Virus record (IMG/VR): IMGVR_UViG_3300027758_000019
Location: 1-34,199 of that record
Source of the DNA: a virus
Strand: one strand, 5' to 3'
Length of the DNA: 34,199 nt
Shown here piece after piece: positions 14,091 through 22,776 of this stretch (the stretch's first letter is position 1; every line of letters starts with the position of its first letter). The notes under the pieces were generated by a model that saw nothing but the letters and a program-made list of their open reading frames with translations, searched no databases and was not told the DNA's origin. The position numbers were made by a program, and so were the translations under genes.

Positions 14091-14821
14091 TATTTTAAAT
14101 ATTTATCCAAATACTCGTTAGCTTGCTTCTCAATTTTTTTCGACTCTTTTTTATTCACTTTATCCTGGTAGCCATTGTCGTCGGCGAAGAGCTTTTTGTC
14201 TTTACCAGGATTAAAGTCGAAACCTTTGTCGGGTTTATCTGCCTCTGGTTCCTTGGTTGGTTCCTTATCGGTTTGCGTAACTGAGCAACGGCAGCCCCAA
14301 CCGTTTGGTGGGTAATACTTGTTCCAAAACTTGTCGCTAATTGGCAGAATTGTGCCGTCTAGTTTTGCATGCTCCGGGCGTGTTTTGCTATCGCCAACCG
14401 CTCGGTATTCCAAGTTTGGATAAATGTCGGCATTTGCGGCAAAGCCTTCCCATTTTACAGCCATTTGCGAACTAGCCACCGCCTGATCGTATTCGGTTTT
14501 TAACCAAGTCTTGTTATACTTTTCGGTAATTGGTTGTGCTGCCTTTTTAAACTCGTTCCAACTTCGAGGCTTTCCATCGTCATCTGTTAATAAATTGCGT
14601 AAAGCTTCCTGTTCATCGTGGTTTTTAAAGGCTGCAAAACTCGCTGCATTTGCTCTTAATTCGTCGGCAAGGGCTGCGTATTGGTAATCGGTTGTAAACT
14701 CAAGCCCTGCCTCTTCAATCGATTTTACCAAGCTTTCGAAATTTAGCAACCACATGTCGTAGTCTACGGTCACAAGATCTTGTGACCCAACAAAGAATCT
14801 TTTTAACCAAGCTTCTAGCAA
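14090..14821 (-). CDS. Mu gpF-like minor head protein
   Basis: 243 residues from a TTG at 14821. The head-morphogenesis signature is strong: YRAVGDSKTRPEHAKLDG (about 139-156), then KFWNKYYPPNGWGCRCSV (about 164-181). The protein is shorter than typical gpF (about 400), lacks an ATG near its start, and its frame stays open upstream to the A11 run at 14867-14877. It lies in the -1 frame relative to the portal gene, so part or all may be made as a portal-gpF fusion. Role: minor capsid protein needed for head assembly. Confidence 0.88.
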   Translation of the reverse strand: MLEAWLKRFFVGSQDLVTVDYDMWLLNFESLVKSIEEAGLEFTTDYQYAALADELRANAASFAAFKNHDEQEALRNLLTDDDGKPRSWNEFKKAAQPITEKYNKTWLKTEYDQAVASSQMAVKWEGFAANADIYPNLEYRAVGDSKTRPEHAKLDGTILPISDKFWNKYYPPNGWGCRCSVTQTDKEPTKEPEADKPDKGFDFNPGKDKKLFADDNGYQDKVNKKESKKIEKQANEYLDKYLK

Positions 14822-14835
14822 ATTACTTTCTGCTT

Positions 14836-15981
14836 TTATCCTTGCCAGGGAAACCGACTCACCGAGTTTTTTTTTTTACCATCCTCGTCCGGATCATCAA
14901 CAACAGCATCCTCTTTTTCCTTTGCTGTTTTTGGGTCAAGTTCCGGGAATCGGAATTTTGCATTATCAGGAATTTGATAACCGTGATAACGTAGGAATGG
15001 AAACAATCTAAAATTGATAATGTTACAAATACGACGCAATCTGCTAGCATGGAAATCATCCAGTATGTTCTCGTGAACCTCGGCAGATCCTACATAGGCT
15101 TTTTCGTCGGCAGTACCTGTTTGCCCGTTAATCAACTTAGATATTTCCTTATTGCACAGTTCAACATTATCCTTGTAAATAAGGTGCCCACTGCCTGCGC
15201 TTGAATCTTCCAAGGTGTCAACTTCGTCATCCTTATCAACAATCATGTAACCATTTCGTGCAAAATTAGCTGCTGCCTTTTCTTTTTTATCCAATTCGAT
15301 ATCATCGTCAGAATCGGTTTTGCAAATCACTCGTGGCATTCCCCATTTTTCAGAATGTTCAGCCCAATCGCCACGCGCAAAGGCTTTAAAAATGACTTCA
15401 CGACTAATTGACTCCAACAAGCCCAAATCATCGGTTTCACCTATTTCAAAAAGGAAAAGAGCGGCAGGATTATCACCAATTGGAATACCTGAGGTGTCGG
15501 TACTTTCAACAATAATATTGCGATTGAACGGGTAAATATTGGTGCGTGGAAATACTTTGCAGCTAAGAAAATCGCCATGCTCATCTTGTTGCCCAAATTC
15601 AACAACGGTATACCCCCACATATCGGCATCAAAACAAATTTTAATCCACTCGGCAAACCATGGCTTCAAAAATAGGTTGGTAAGATCCTCGTTTTCCTTT
15701 TTGTCTACTTCAACAACAAAAGGCGCAGCCTGTAATTTATTAACTGCAGTTTGCGATTGTGCAATCACCTGGGAATCGGTAACCGAATTCTTGTATATTA
15801 AATACAATTTTTCCCACGATGGATTACTGGTATCCTCAGCCTCGTCTAAAGCTTCGCGAAGCGTTCCCATTTGCATAATAACACGATCGGGTTGCGGCTT
15901 GTTTACATCCGCACTCATTCGTTTGCTTTTTTTTGCAGGCTTATCTGCCGACTTGTTTAATAATCTATTTAATAATCCCAT
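14836..15981 (-). CDS. Mu gp29-like portal protein (DUF935)
   Basis: 381 residues. Family marks: ARGDWAEHSEKWGMPRVICKTD, then GYMIVDKDDEVDTLED, KDNVELCNKEISKLINGQTGT and FHASRLRRICNIINFRLFPFL. The portal forms the dodecameric DNA-entry ring at one capsid vertex. The 3' end holds an A11 run (plus-strand 14867-14877) within GKKKN, 9 residues before the stop. Shorter than Mu gp29 (512). The gene order TerS-TerL-DUF1320-portal-gpF-gpG is close to that of Mu. Confidence 0.9.
   Translation of the reverse strand: MGLLNRLLNKSADKPAKKSKRMSADVNKPQPDRVIMQMGTLREALDEAEDTSNPSWEKLYLIYKNSVTDSQVIAQSQTAVNKLQAAPFVVEVDKKENEDLTNLFLKPWFAEWIKICFDADMWGYTVVEFGQQDEHGDFLSCKVFPRTNIYPFNRNIIVESTDTSGIPIGDNPAALFLFEIGETDDLGLLESISREVIFKAFARGDWAEHSEKWGMPRVICKTDSDDDIELDKKEKAAANFARNGYMIVDKDDEVDTLEDSSAGSGHLIYKDNVELCNKEISKLINGQTGTADEKAYVGSAEVHENILDDFHASRLRRICNIINFRLFPFLRYHGYQIPDNAKFRFPELDPKTAKEKEDAVVDDPDEDGKKKNSVSRFPWQG
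14867..14877 (-). other. A11 slippery run at portal-gpF junction
   Basis: Eleven T residues on the plus strand give A11 in the mRNA, read as AAA AAA AAA AA in the portal frame. A -1 ribosomal shift, or polymerase slippage adding one A, leads into an open frame that continues through 15 residues (LGESVSLARIKAESN) into the gpF frame. The unshifted frame ends after nine codons. Confidence 0.5.
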
Positions 15982-15993
15982 GCTTAACCAATT

Positions 15994-16413
15994 TTAAAAT
16001 ATCTTATTATCGCGTGGAGCATCGCCACCCCATCTGAATTTACTTTTACTCGCACCATCACTTCCGGTTAAAAGCGTAAGTGTTGAGAACGTTTTACCTG
16101 CAGCTATGCTGCGAATGTCTTTTATCTCTTTTTTATAATTGGAATCGACACGCTCTGGTATTTCATCGTCGATAACCGTATTGTACAGGTAATAAATGGT
16201 GATTGAAACCATCATACGAACCATTTCTGTGCTGCGCTGAGTTCCGACTTTCTTCAACTCACCATCGATATCAAAACGACCTCGCAAACTGGCAAGCTCA
16301 CTAATAGCTAATTGTTCCGATTCATTTAAATTTTCGTCATCAACGCCTCGCAATTTGGCAAGTACTGCGTTTGCTATTCCACCTTTAAAATCTGTATCTG
16401 TTAAAAAAATCAT
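15994..16413 (-). CDS. DUF1320 (Mu gp36-like) head-tail connector protein
   Basis: 139 residues. FLTDTDFKGGIANAVLAKL at the start, ESEQLAISELASLRGRFD, then ITIYYLYNTVIDDEIPERVDSNYKKEIKDIRSIAAGK follow the DUF1320 pattern (helical bundle, RYD-like turn, P..v...Y). Members are connector proteins in Mu-like phages. Here the gene lies between TerL and portal rather than after the capsid genes. Confidence 0.8.
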   Translation of the reverse strand: MIFLTDTDFKGGIANAVLAKLRGVDDENLNESEQLAISELASLRGRFDIDGELKKVGTQRSTEMVRMMVSITIYYLYNTVIDDEIPERVDSNYKKEIKDIRSIAAGKTFSTLTLLTGSDGASKSKFRWGGDAPRDNKIF

Positions 16414-16439
16414 ACTATTGAATTATGAGTTTGTATAAA

Positions 16440-18017
16440 TTACCATGCTGATCGGGAGGCATTCCTAACGGCTTTACCCGTTCGGGTTGTTTTTCCGCTA
16501 CTCTTGCCTTTGCCCTTAAACCTGTCCATCTTAAAAATGCCACCTTCAACACTATCGGGACCATCGTCGTGTTCAGCATCGGGAAATCCTAAAAATTGAT
16601 TTCTCAATTCTTGCATATCAATGCTTTGCTTCAAAGCCTGATTAAATCTAATGTAACCCTGTTCGGTTAAGGCTGTAAGGTCTTCGATTCGTGCCGTTTT
16701 TTCGGGCTTTTTTCGCCTGTCCGGTCTAATCCTTAAAGTAATGCCTCGTTCCTCGCCCAATCGCCAGTACTCTTCCAGCATTAGGTCTTGAATAAAATTG
16801 GCTTCCATATAGTGGCGACATACACGATTGGCGGGAATTTTATCACCAATATTGTAATGACCTCTTGCCATTTCGGGCGTTGAACATTGGCGGCAAAACA
16901 CATCAATAATATCGTAGTATCGACCAATTTTACCGAGCAACACAATGCTCTTAAAATCGGATTTTTTAGAGCCTTTGTAAGATGGATCGTTATAAGTAAC
17001 CAACTTTTCGTAAGCTGAAATTGGTTGAACTTTAACCCATGGCAAATGCTCCTCGCGAAAGATTTTACCAACCACAATGTGCTCATGAAAGAATTCACGC
17101 AATCCAATTCGGTAACCCTGGCGATTCATCTTTTTAATAATCTGCTCACGGCTGTATCTTTCCTTCCAAGCTGGCACACCCTTTTCAGATAAATCCTTTT
17201 TGCGTGTTTTTGGGTTTTCGAGCGCAAATACTTTAGAATGATACAAGTCTTTTCGCTTAGGATCGTCGGGCTCGATATCGCCTACCACTTTAGCCACCAC
17301 ACTCTTTTTATTGATACGGTTACCCAAACCAATTAATCGGGAGCCTGTATTTGGCATGGCTCCATAAAAGTCACCTAAAATCCAATCGAGAGTTTCGTCA
17401 ACACGCACCTCGTTTTTAACCAAGCCAGCATCGTCGATATCATCGAATACTCCATAGTTAGGTCGCTTTTCTGCATTCCTGGTACCACGTGGCGATTGAC
17501 CGCGACCAAATGCCCAAAAACCAACTCCATCGGCAGTAATGAAATAACCATCTTGCCAATTTCCAAGGGAGAACTGCTCGCCAAAATCGTTAATGTATCG
17601 TTTGTTGTACACCAATTCGGCTTGAACATCTCCCAATAAGATTTTTGCTTTCTTTTCGTTAGCACTGGCAAGCATCATTCCCAATAGCTCACCATTTGCC
17701 TTTAAAAACAATGGTAAAATAACGTCATAAATTACCGACTTTGCGTGTTCACGCGGATACTCCAACATTGCAAAAATGTCGGGATTATCGATAATTTTTT
17801 TGGTGTCACGTTTGTGGAAATAAGCAAAATCGGAGTCGATAAAATGACCAAAATAGTATTGAGCAAATTTCACAAAGTTGCTTTGTAATTTTGCAACACG
17901 CTTTTTCTTTTGGCTCTCAGTTTCCTTATCTAAAGGAGTGGCACGCTGAATGCTTTCTTTCTCCCTCTGCCATGCCTCAAATTCTTTGCGGGCTTTCACG
18001 TTCCAGTCTGCTGCCAT
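16440..18017 (-). CDS. Terminase large subunit (Mu gp28-like)
   Basis: 525 residues. The ATPase half has a degenerate Walker A (PREHAKS, 88-94) and Walker B GVFDDIDD (about 189-196). The RNase H-like nuclease half has TYNDPSYKGSKKSDF (Asp344 as first acid) and a C-terminal DDGPDSVEGG Asp. It packages DNA into proheads and, in Mu-like phages, cuts host flank DNA during headful packaging. A basic Gly/Ser-rich tail ends the protein. It starts 2 nt after the TerS stop. Confidence 0.93.
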   Translation of the reverse strand: MAADWNVKARKEFEAWQREKESIQRATPLDKETESQKKKRVAKLQSNFVKFAQYYFGHFIDSDFAYFHKRDTKKIIDNPDIFAMLEYPREHAKSVIYDVILPLFLKANGELLGMMLASANEKKAKILLGDVQAELVYNKRYINDFGEQFSLGNWQDGYFITADGVGFWAFGRGQSPRGTRNAEKRPNYGVFDDIDDAGLVKNEVRVDETLDWILGDFYGAMPNTGSRLIGLGNRINKKSVVAKVVGDIEPDDPKRKDLYHSKVFALENPKTRKKDLSEKGVPAWKERYSREQIIKKMNRQGYRIGLREFFHEHIVVGKIFREEHLPWVKVQPISAYEKLVTYNDPSYKGSKKSDFKSIVLLGKIGRYYDIIDVFCRQCSTPEMARGHYNIGDKIPANRVCRHYMEANFIQDLMLEEYWRLGEERGITLRIRPDRRKKPEKTARIEDLTALTEQGYIRFNQALKQSIDMQELRNQFLGFPDAEHDDGPDSVEGGIFKMDRFKGKGKSSGKTTRTGKAVRNASRSAW

Positions 18018-18019
18018 AG

Positions 18020-18496
18020 TTAAAGAGATTTGCGTTTTTCATTCAAATACTTATCGATAGGTTCAATAATATTTTGAGCCAACACAAGGTTCTCCTCTTT
18101 CAACCATACCGAAAACTCACGAAGAATTCGAACAATTGCCGACCAATCGAGCTCCTTTCCTTTTACAGTTGTAAATAGTTTTTGAACGGCGTCGATTTCG
18201 CCTTTTGGAATCAATAGCTTTCCAAGCTCCTCGGTGCTTAATTCAGGGCTTAGTTGTTCGGTAAGTTTTTCCGATATCATTCGGATAACAGTAGTTTGGT
18301 GAGCCAATGCTGAGAGTGCATTTTCTTCGGAAGTTTGGCGTTTTATAGAATGATCTAAGCGTTTTTTACGCAGACCGCCTTGAGTAACATATTTAGAAAT
18401 TGTCGCCTCGCTAAGCTTTAAAATCTTTGCTATATCCTTTTGCTCATATCCCTCCTTAAATAAGAGTTCAGCAGCTGCCTTTTTGTTTAGTTCCAT
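18020..18496 (-). CDS. Terminase small subunit-like protein (HTH)
   Basis: 158 residues. An N-terminal helix-turn-helix (KEGYEQKDIAKILKLSEATISKYV, about 14-37) is followed by a helical region with KKLFTTVKGK-like packing. Small terminases bind the pac site and regulate TerL. Position immediately before TerL and the HTH support the call. It is the first gene of the leftward late operon. Confidence 0.8.
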   Translation of the reverse strand: MELNKKAAAELLFKEGYEQKDIAKILKLSEATISKYVTQGGLRKKRLDHSIKRQTSEENALSALAHQTTVIRMISEKLTEQLSPELSTEELGKLLIPKGEIDAVQKLFTTVKGKELDWSAIVRILREFSVWLKEENLVLAQNIIEPIDKYLNEKRKSL

Positions 18497-18672
18497 TCTC
18501 TTTTTGCCTTAAAATTCGCATTCTGCGATCTTATTTGCTAAAATCTTGGAAACCCTTTCTGCAATTGGCGCAAGGCATGCGCAATTAATTGAAAAAGCCA
18601 GTAAAACTAATGAATTTTAGAGTCTCAAAGCAGTACGCAATTTGCGACAAGAACAAAATTTAAACACATGTA
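18497..18672. promoter_or_regulatory. Divergent late control region
   Basis: 176 nt between the two late operons. It carries three CGCA...TGCG inverted motifs: 18517-18527 (spacer TTC), 18569-18581 (spacer AGGCA) and 18636-18646 (spacer ATT). No good TAnnTTTG box is visible on either strand, so both late promoters may need an activator, as Mu late promoters need C. No reading frame here looks coding. Confidence 0.55.
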
Positions 18673-19752
18673 ATGGAGCTGAAATTTTCGAAAATAGTAA
18701 ACAAAGAACAGAAACGAGCTGAGATTTTACTTTCAGGAATCCTGGGCGATGGTGAAAAGCAAACCAATGGTCATTGGTGGGCTCAGGAATTTCGTTGGCT
18801 CGACAAGAACTACGACGAGATTGATGTATTAATTAATTCCGATGGTGGTAGTATTGTGCATGGTTTAAGCGTTGTTTCTGCTATTCTGGGTGCAACAGCA
18901 AAAGTCACTACTCGCACGGTAGGTATTGCCGCAAGTATGGCTGCGGTTGTAGCAATTCAGGGCGATAGGGTTGAAATTAATGACTATGCAAAGTTGATGT
19001 TTCACTCTCCATATTACGAAGATGAAAATGGCGATAAGGTTAAGCAATTATCGGCGAAAGCTAAAAAAGGTCTTCAAATGCTTAAAGATACCCTTACCAA
19101 ATTGTTGATGAAACGCGGAAAATCGGAGGAAGATATCAACAAAATTCTACGATCTGATACATGGTATACTGCTGAGGAAGCAAAAGCCGACGACTTTGTT
19201 GATGAAGTTATCCAAACAGGAAGAAAAGAGTTAGCAGCATTGGAGCCAATGGCACTAGTGGCAAAACTCAACGATGAATATAAACCAAAAAAAGCACGCA
19301 AAATGAAATTAGTTATTGCAGCGTTGGGCTTGCCGGAAGAAAGCGAAGAGCAAGTCGTACTTGAGGCGGTTAACAAGTTGAAAAATGATGGTGGTCAAGC
19401 TCCTGATTTGAGTAAGGTTGTTGATCGTGTAATTGTTGTGGCAAAAGCTCACGGCAAAGTGACGGACAAAAACGAGAAGATCGTGAGAGAATTGGCTAAG
19501 AACAATTTCTCTTTATTTATGGACTTCTTGAACCTTGAAGAAAACACTGGCGCGCCAGCTGGTGGCGACACTACTCGTATTTCGGAAGTAATTGCCGAAT
19601 TGAACAAAGGCAAAGGTGGCGGTGGAAAAGGTGAGGAAAAGACTTTCGCCTGGTACGAAAAAAACGATCCTGATGCTTTGGCAACAATGGAGGTTAGCGA
19701 TCCTGAAAAGTTTAAAAAGCTTGAGGATGCAGATAACGCTCTGTATAAGTAA
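18673..19752 (+). CDS. Mu I-like prohead protease with C-terminal scaffold
   Basis: 359 residues. Residues 1-190 form a ClpP/S49-like domain: INSDGGSIVHGL, nucleophile Ser88 in GIAASMAAV, His111 in LMFHSPYY, and DTWYTAEEAKADDFVDEV. The rest (about 210-359) is scaffold-like: MKLVIAALGLPEESEEQVVL, then Gly-rich and acidic. An in-frame ATG at 19303 (Met211) begins this part, so a separate scaffold could be made internally, as Mu Z is within I. First gene of the rightward late operon. Protease and scaffold shape the prohead and are then removed. Confidence 0.88.
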   Translation: MELKFSKIVNKEQKRAEILLSGILGDGEKQTNGHWWAQEFRWLDKNYDEIDVLINSDGGSIVHGLSVVSAILGATAKVTTRTVGIAASMAAVVAIQGDRVEINDYAKLMFHSPYYEDENGDKVKQLSAKAKKGLQMLKDTLTKLLMKRGKSEEDINKILRSDTWYTAEEAKADDFVDEVIQTGRKELAALEPMALVAKLNDEYKPKKARKMKLVIAALGLPEESEEQVVLEAVNKLKNDGGQAPDLSKVVDRVIVVAKAHGKVTDKNEKIVRELAKNNFSLFMDFLNLEENTGAPAGGDTTRISEVIAELNKGKGGGGKGEEKTFAWYEKNDPDALATMEVSDPEKFKKLEDADNALYK

Positions 19753-19788
19753 TCCCTATTCTGTTAATTCTTAAAAAATCCCATAGTA

Positions 19789-20133
19789 ATGGAAGAACAA
19801 ATTGTAAGATATCCGTTTGGCGATGCATCGCAGCTTAGCCTAACAGCATCCGGCTCGCAAGAGTTGGAGATTGTTAACTCGGTTACTGTTGTTGACGGTG
19901 CATCAGTAGAAGCAAGCGCAAGCCGTACCATCAATTTAGCCATTGATGAGAGTGTGAAACTTGGTGATCGAATTCTCTTTAAGTTGAAAACTGCAGGAAC
20001 TCAGGAAACTGATTTCGGGACAGGTATTCAGGCTGCAAGCATTGTAGGTGTTGCAGGTAAAACCAAAACTATCGAGTTCGTTTTTGACGGCAACGTGTTT
20101 GTTCCAACAGGCGCTCCTGCTCAGATTGACTAA
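19789..20133 (+). CDS. Probable capsid decoration protein
   Basis: 114 residues, beta-rich with many Thr/Ser/Val (SVTVVDGASVEASASRTINLAID, KTIEFVFDGNVFVPTG). Size, composition and location between protease/scaffold and major capsid protein fit a decoration protein. No specific family is recognised; call by context. Confidence 0.6.
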   Translation: MEEQIVRYPFGDASQLSLTASGSQELEIVNSVTVVDGASVEASASRTINLAIDESVKLGDRILFKLKTAGTQETDFGTGIQAASIVGVAGKTKTIEFVFDGNVFVPTGAPAQID

Positions 20134-20159
20134 CCCTAACCCTTTAAAATTTGTAGAAA

Positions 20160-21101
20160 ATGCCACAAATAAATCCTATTAAGTACTCGAAAGAGTTACA
20201 AAAAGTAATTTTCCCTGATAATTCTTTTTACAAGAGATCGATCGCGGAAACAGGTGTAGCAGATAATGTTACATCGGTAGAGAGACCTATTCAAGGCTCT
20301 ATTGGAAAAGCAAAGAAAGGCGCTCCAAAAACGCTGCCTTTGCCAGTTAAAACCGCATTGGATAGCTCCGATAGCTATGCTGTTGATTTGGTTTATGCTG
20401 ACCCATTGGTGATTAACAATCCAACTGATTTTGCATTGAATTACAACAAGCGAGCTACCAAGCAAGCACAGCAAGCTTCGGTTATTGAAACCAAGTGTGC
20501 TGATATTGCTGCTGTGGGTTGGGCACCAAGTGTAGAGGCTCAAATCATCAAGTCAACAGGTGAACCTCGTGCAACTAATGTTATAGGTTTGGCAGGGGAT
20601 CGTAAAGCGCTAACACTGAAAGATATGCTTAAGGTAAAAAACGCCTTAATGCGAATGAATGTAGATGGCTTAGGTGGTAAATTGTGTATGTTGGCAACAC
20701 CTGATGCTTACACTGATTTGTTGGGAATCGACAAATTTGTTGATTACAACTTAACGGGTAATACTTCTAAGTTGGAGAAAGGTATTATTGGTCACCTTTT
20801 AGGTATCGATATCTACTACCGAAGCACCGATGAAGGTCATATTGGTCTGTTATACACCAATGACGCTACTCCTGTTAAAAAGGATACCGAAGCAAAAATA
20901 GCTTCAACAGATCGTCCTGGTAACTTGTTCTGGAATGACAAAATGGTTGGACGTGCAGAAGGAAAATTAAAAGCGATTGTGAACGAAAATGCACCTGGTT
21001 ATATGGGTGGTACCATTTTGGAAGCACAAGTTCGTTTTGGAGCTTCACATGGTCGCGAAGATCAAAAAGGTGTTATTGCCTTAGTTGAAGATAACGCATA
21101 A
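20160..21101 (+). CDS. Major capsid protein (Mu gpT-like position)
   Basis: 313 residues. NSFYKRSIAETGVADNVTSVERPIQGS at the start, a DYNLTGNTSKLEKGIIGHLLGIDIYYRS segment and a C-terminal GTILEAQVRFGASHGREDQKGVI strand fit an HK97-fold capsid protein. It is flanked by protease, decoration protein and a terminator, as is usual. No N-terminal delta domain is obvious, which agrees with a separate scaffold in the protease gene. Confidence 0.85.
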   Translation: MPQINPIKYSKELQKVIFPDNSFYKRSIAETGVADNVTSVERPIQGSIGKAKKGAPKTLPLPVKTALDSSDSYAVDLVYADPLVINNPTDFALNYNKRATKQAQQASVIETKCADIAAVGWAPSVEAQIIKSTGEPRATNVIGLAGDRKALTLKDMLKVKNALMRMNVDGLGGKLCMLATPDAYTDLLGIDKFVDYNLTGNTSKLEKGIIGHLLGIDIYYRSTDEGHIGLLYTNDATPVKKDTEAKIASTDRPGNLFWNDKMVGRAEGKLKAIVNENAPGYMGGTILEAQVRFGASHGREDQKGVIALVEDNA

Positions 21102-21127
21102 AACGCAAAACCTTTAGAGTTGTGATA

Positions 21128-21170
21128 GGCTGCCCCGTATTTCTCCCTTAGAAAGCGAGGCAGCCATTTT
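21128..21170 (+). terminator. Terminator after major capsid gene
   Basis: GGCTGCC (21128-21134) pairs with GGCAGCC (21159-21165), with two more CG pairs past one mismatch. A short TTTT follows at 21167-21170. The loop is large and the T-run short, so it may be a partial terminator that sets the high capsid expression apart from lysis and tail genes. Confidence 0.55.
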
Positions 21171-21199
21171 CCAAAACCATCCCCAAAAATAGCTTGCAA

Positions 21200-21730
21200 A
21201 TGTCAAGAGACCTTAACCAATTGCACCCGGTAACAATGCAAAAAGCCTTACAGGTTATTAACCAATGTAAAGCCAATGGCGTTGATATTTTAGTTTACAA
21301 CACCCTTAGAACTTTGGAAGAGCAAGCCAAGTTTTACCGTCAAGGTAGATCGTGGAGTGTGATAAAAGTGAAGTGTATTAACCTTAGAAATGCTGGTTAC
21401 GGATACTTGGCTGATGTTATTGAGAGAGTTGGTCCACAAAAAGGCACAAAAAAATTAACCAATGCGGCACCAGGAGAAAGCTGGCACAATTTGGCTTATG
21501 CATTCGATGCGGTTCCGCTAATAGGAAAAGACCCGGCTTGGAGTTACAAAGGTAACGAGAGGCTATGGGATGTTTATGGGAATGCTTGCAAATGGTTCGG
21601 CTTAACCTGGGGCGGCGATTGGAATTTTAAAGATTACCCACACGCTCAGGAGCACAGCGAAACCAATCCTTTAAATGTGTATGGTCCCGAAGCTTTGCAC
21701 AAGCTTTTAGAAGAAAGGGGACTATTATGA
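21200..21730 (+). CDS. Peptidoglycan endopeptidase, M15 family (endolysin)
   Basis: 176 residues from ATG 21200; an upstream TTG at 21194 is less likely. VYNTLRTLEEQAKFYRQG, SWHNLAYAFDAVP and DYPHAQEH carry the M15 zinc ligands (His, Asp, His) in the order typical of L-Ala-D-Glu endopeptidases. It cleaves host peptidoglycan at lysis. No signal peptide, so it needs a holin. It overlaps the next gene by ATGA and leads a lysis cassette. Confidence 0.88.
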   Translation: MSRDLNQLHPVTMQKALQVINQCKANGVDILVYNTLRTLEEQAKFYRQGRSWSVIKVKCINLRNAGYGYLADVIERVGPQKGTKKLTNAAPGESWHNLAYAFDAVPLIGKDPAWSYKGNERLWDVYGNACKWFGLTWGGDWNFKDYPHAQEHSETNPLNVYGPEALHKLLEERGLL

Positions 21731-21972
21731 AACCCGATATTGATTGGTGGACGATAGCTTACATTTCGGGTGCTGGTGTTATTATTTGGTGGGGCTTTCG
21801 CCGATTAATTAAAAGGTTCGATTCATTAATTGAAGCTGTAAAGAAAATGGATAAAACAATGGTTTTATCGAACTACAGAATTAAGAGCCTTGAAGACAAT
21901 CAAAGAATACACAACCGCCGAATTAACAAGCTAACCGACAGAGTTACCAAATTGGAATTAAATAAGAAATAA
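21727..21972 (+). CDS. Small membrane protein with coiled coil (lysis cassette)
   Basis: 81 residues: one membrane helix at about 7-25 (WTIAYISGAGVIIWWGF), then a basic coiled coil (about 28-80) with regular hydrophobic spacing (RIKSLEDNQRIHNRRINKLTDRV). The form resembles phage accessory lysis proteins or i-spanin-like proteins. It is coupled by ATGA to the endopeptidase. Confidence 0.65.
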   Translation: MKPDIDWWTIAYISGAGVIIWWGFRRLIKRFDSLIEAVKKMDKTMVLSNYRIKSLEDNQRIHNRRINKLTDRVTKLELNKK

Positions 21973-21986
21973 ATACCCTTTAAAGC

Positions 21987-22373
21987 ATGTTTAAATTTCT
22001 GAAAAAGATAGACCCACAAAAGGCATTCGATACTGTTGCAAGCGGAATCGATAAGGCTTTTTATACTAAAGAAGAGCAATCGGACGATGCAAAAGCAGCT
22101 TGGGCTGGTTGGTTCGAATGGTATAAAAACACCTTGGACGAGTCGAGTATCAGAAGTATTACCAGGCGAATTCTTGCCGTGATGTTTTCAAGTGTATTTC
22201 TAGTGCTTTTTATTGCCGCAGCTGTGTTCTATAAGTTCGATAAAGAATACGCTTTATTCTTGTTTGAATTGGCTAAGGAACTCGGGGTTTATGTAGGGGG
22301 AATCATGCTCTTTTATTTTGGATACTACGGAATTAAAAACATAGTACAAACCAGTAAAAAACAAAAAAAATGA
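21987..22373 (+). CDS. Holin-like protein
   Basis: 128 residues. A cytoplasmic N-terminal part (DDAKAAWAGWFEWYKNTLDESSIRSITRR) precedes two or three membrane helices (about 63-82 and 93-115). The S.RS.TRR segment before the helices and length match the 3TM phage holin type. Location beside the endopeptidase supports it. It overlaps the next gene by 4 nt (ATGA). Confidence 0.7.
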   Translation: MFKFLKKIDPQKAFDTVASGIDKAFYTKEEQSDDAKAAWAGWFEWYKNTLDESSIRSITRRILAVMFSSVFLVLFIAAAVFYKFDKEYALFLFELAKELGVYVGGIMLFYFGYYGIKNIVQTSKKQKK

Positions 22374-22774
22374 AAAAATTCATCTGCTTTTTAATGCTTT
22401 TCATGGTGGCATTTATAACACCCATGATGACCATGGCTGAGACTGTGGCAAATGCAGCTGTTGAAACTTCAACGAGTATCGACATTGGCTCTTATTTTAC
22501 AAGCTTAACCGGGCTCGTTTCTTTGGTAATTTTGGTTACCCAATTTTTAAAGAAATTGATAAAAACCGAGGGCTTAAAAACTCAAATTTTATCGTGGATA
22601 GTTTCTGTTGTGCTAGCGGTGGTCGGGTATTTCCTACAGCTTGGAATTTTTATCGACTTAGCCTGGTACTGGATTTTAATTTATGCGGTGTCAGCCGGAC
22701 TTATTGCAAATGGTATAGCCACCAAGCAAGTAGTCGAGGCTATACTCAGTTTGTTTAAACCTAAACTTCAATAA
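22370..22774 (+). CDS. Membrane protein of the lysis cassette
   Basis: 134 residues. A signal-like N-terminus (MKKFICFLMLFMVAFITPMMTMAE) is followed by three hydrophobic segments (about 44-61, 73-91, 97-115). It could be a second holin or an antiholin. It ends 2 nt before the tail tube gene. Confidence 0.65.
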   Translation: MKKFICFLMLFMVAFITPMMTMAETVANAAVETSTSIDIGSYFTSLTGLVSLVILVTQFLKKLIKTEGLKTQILSWIVSVVLAVVGYFLQLGIFIDLAWYWILIYAVSAGLIANGIATKQVVEAILSLFKPKLQ

Positions 22775-22776
22775 GT

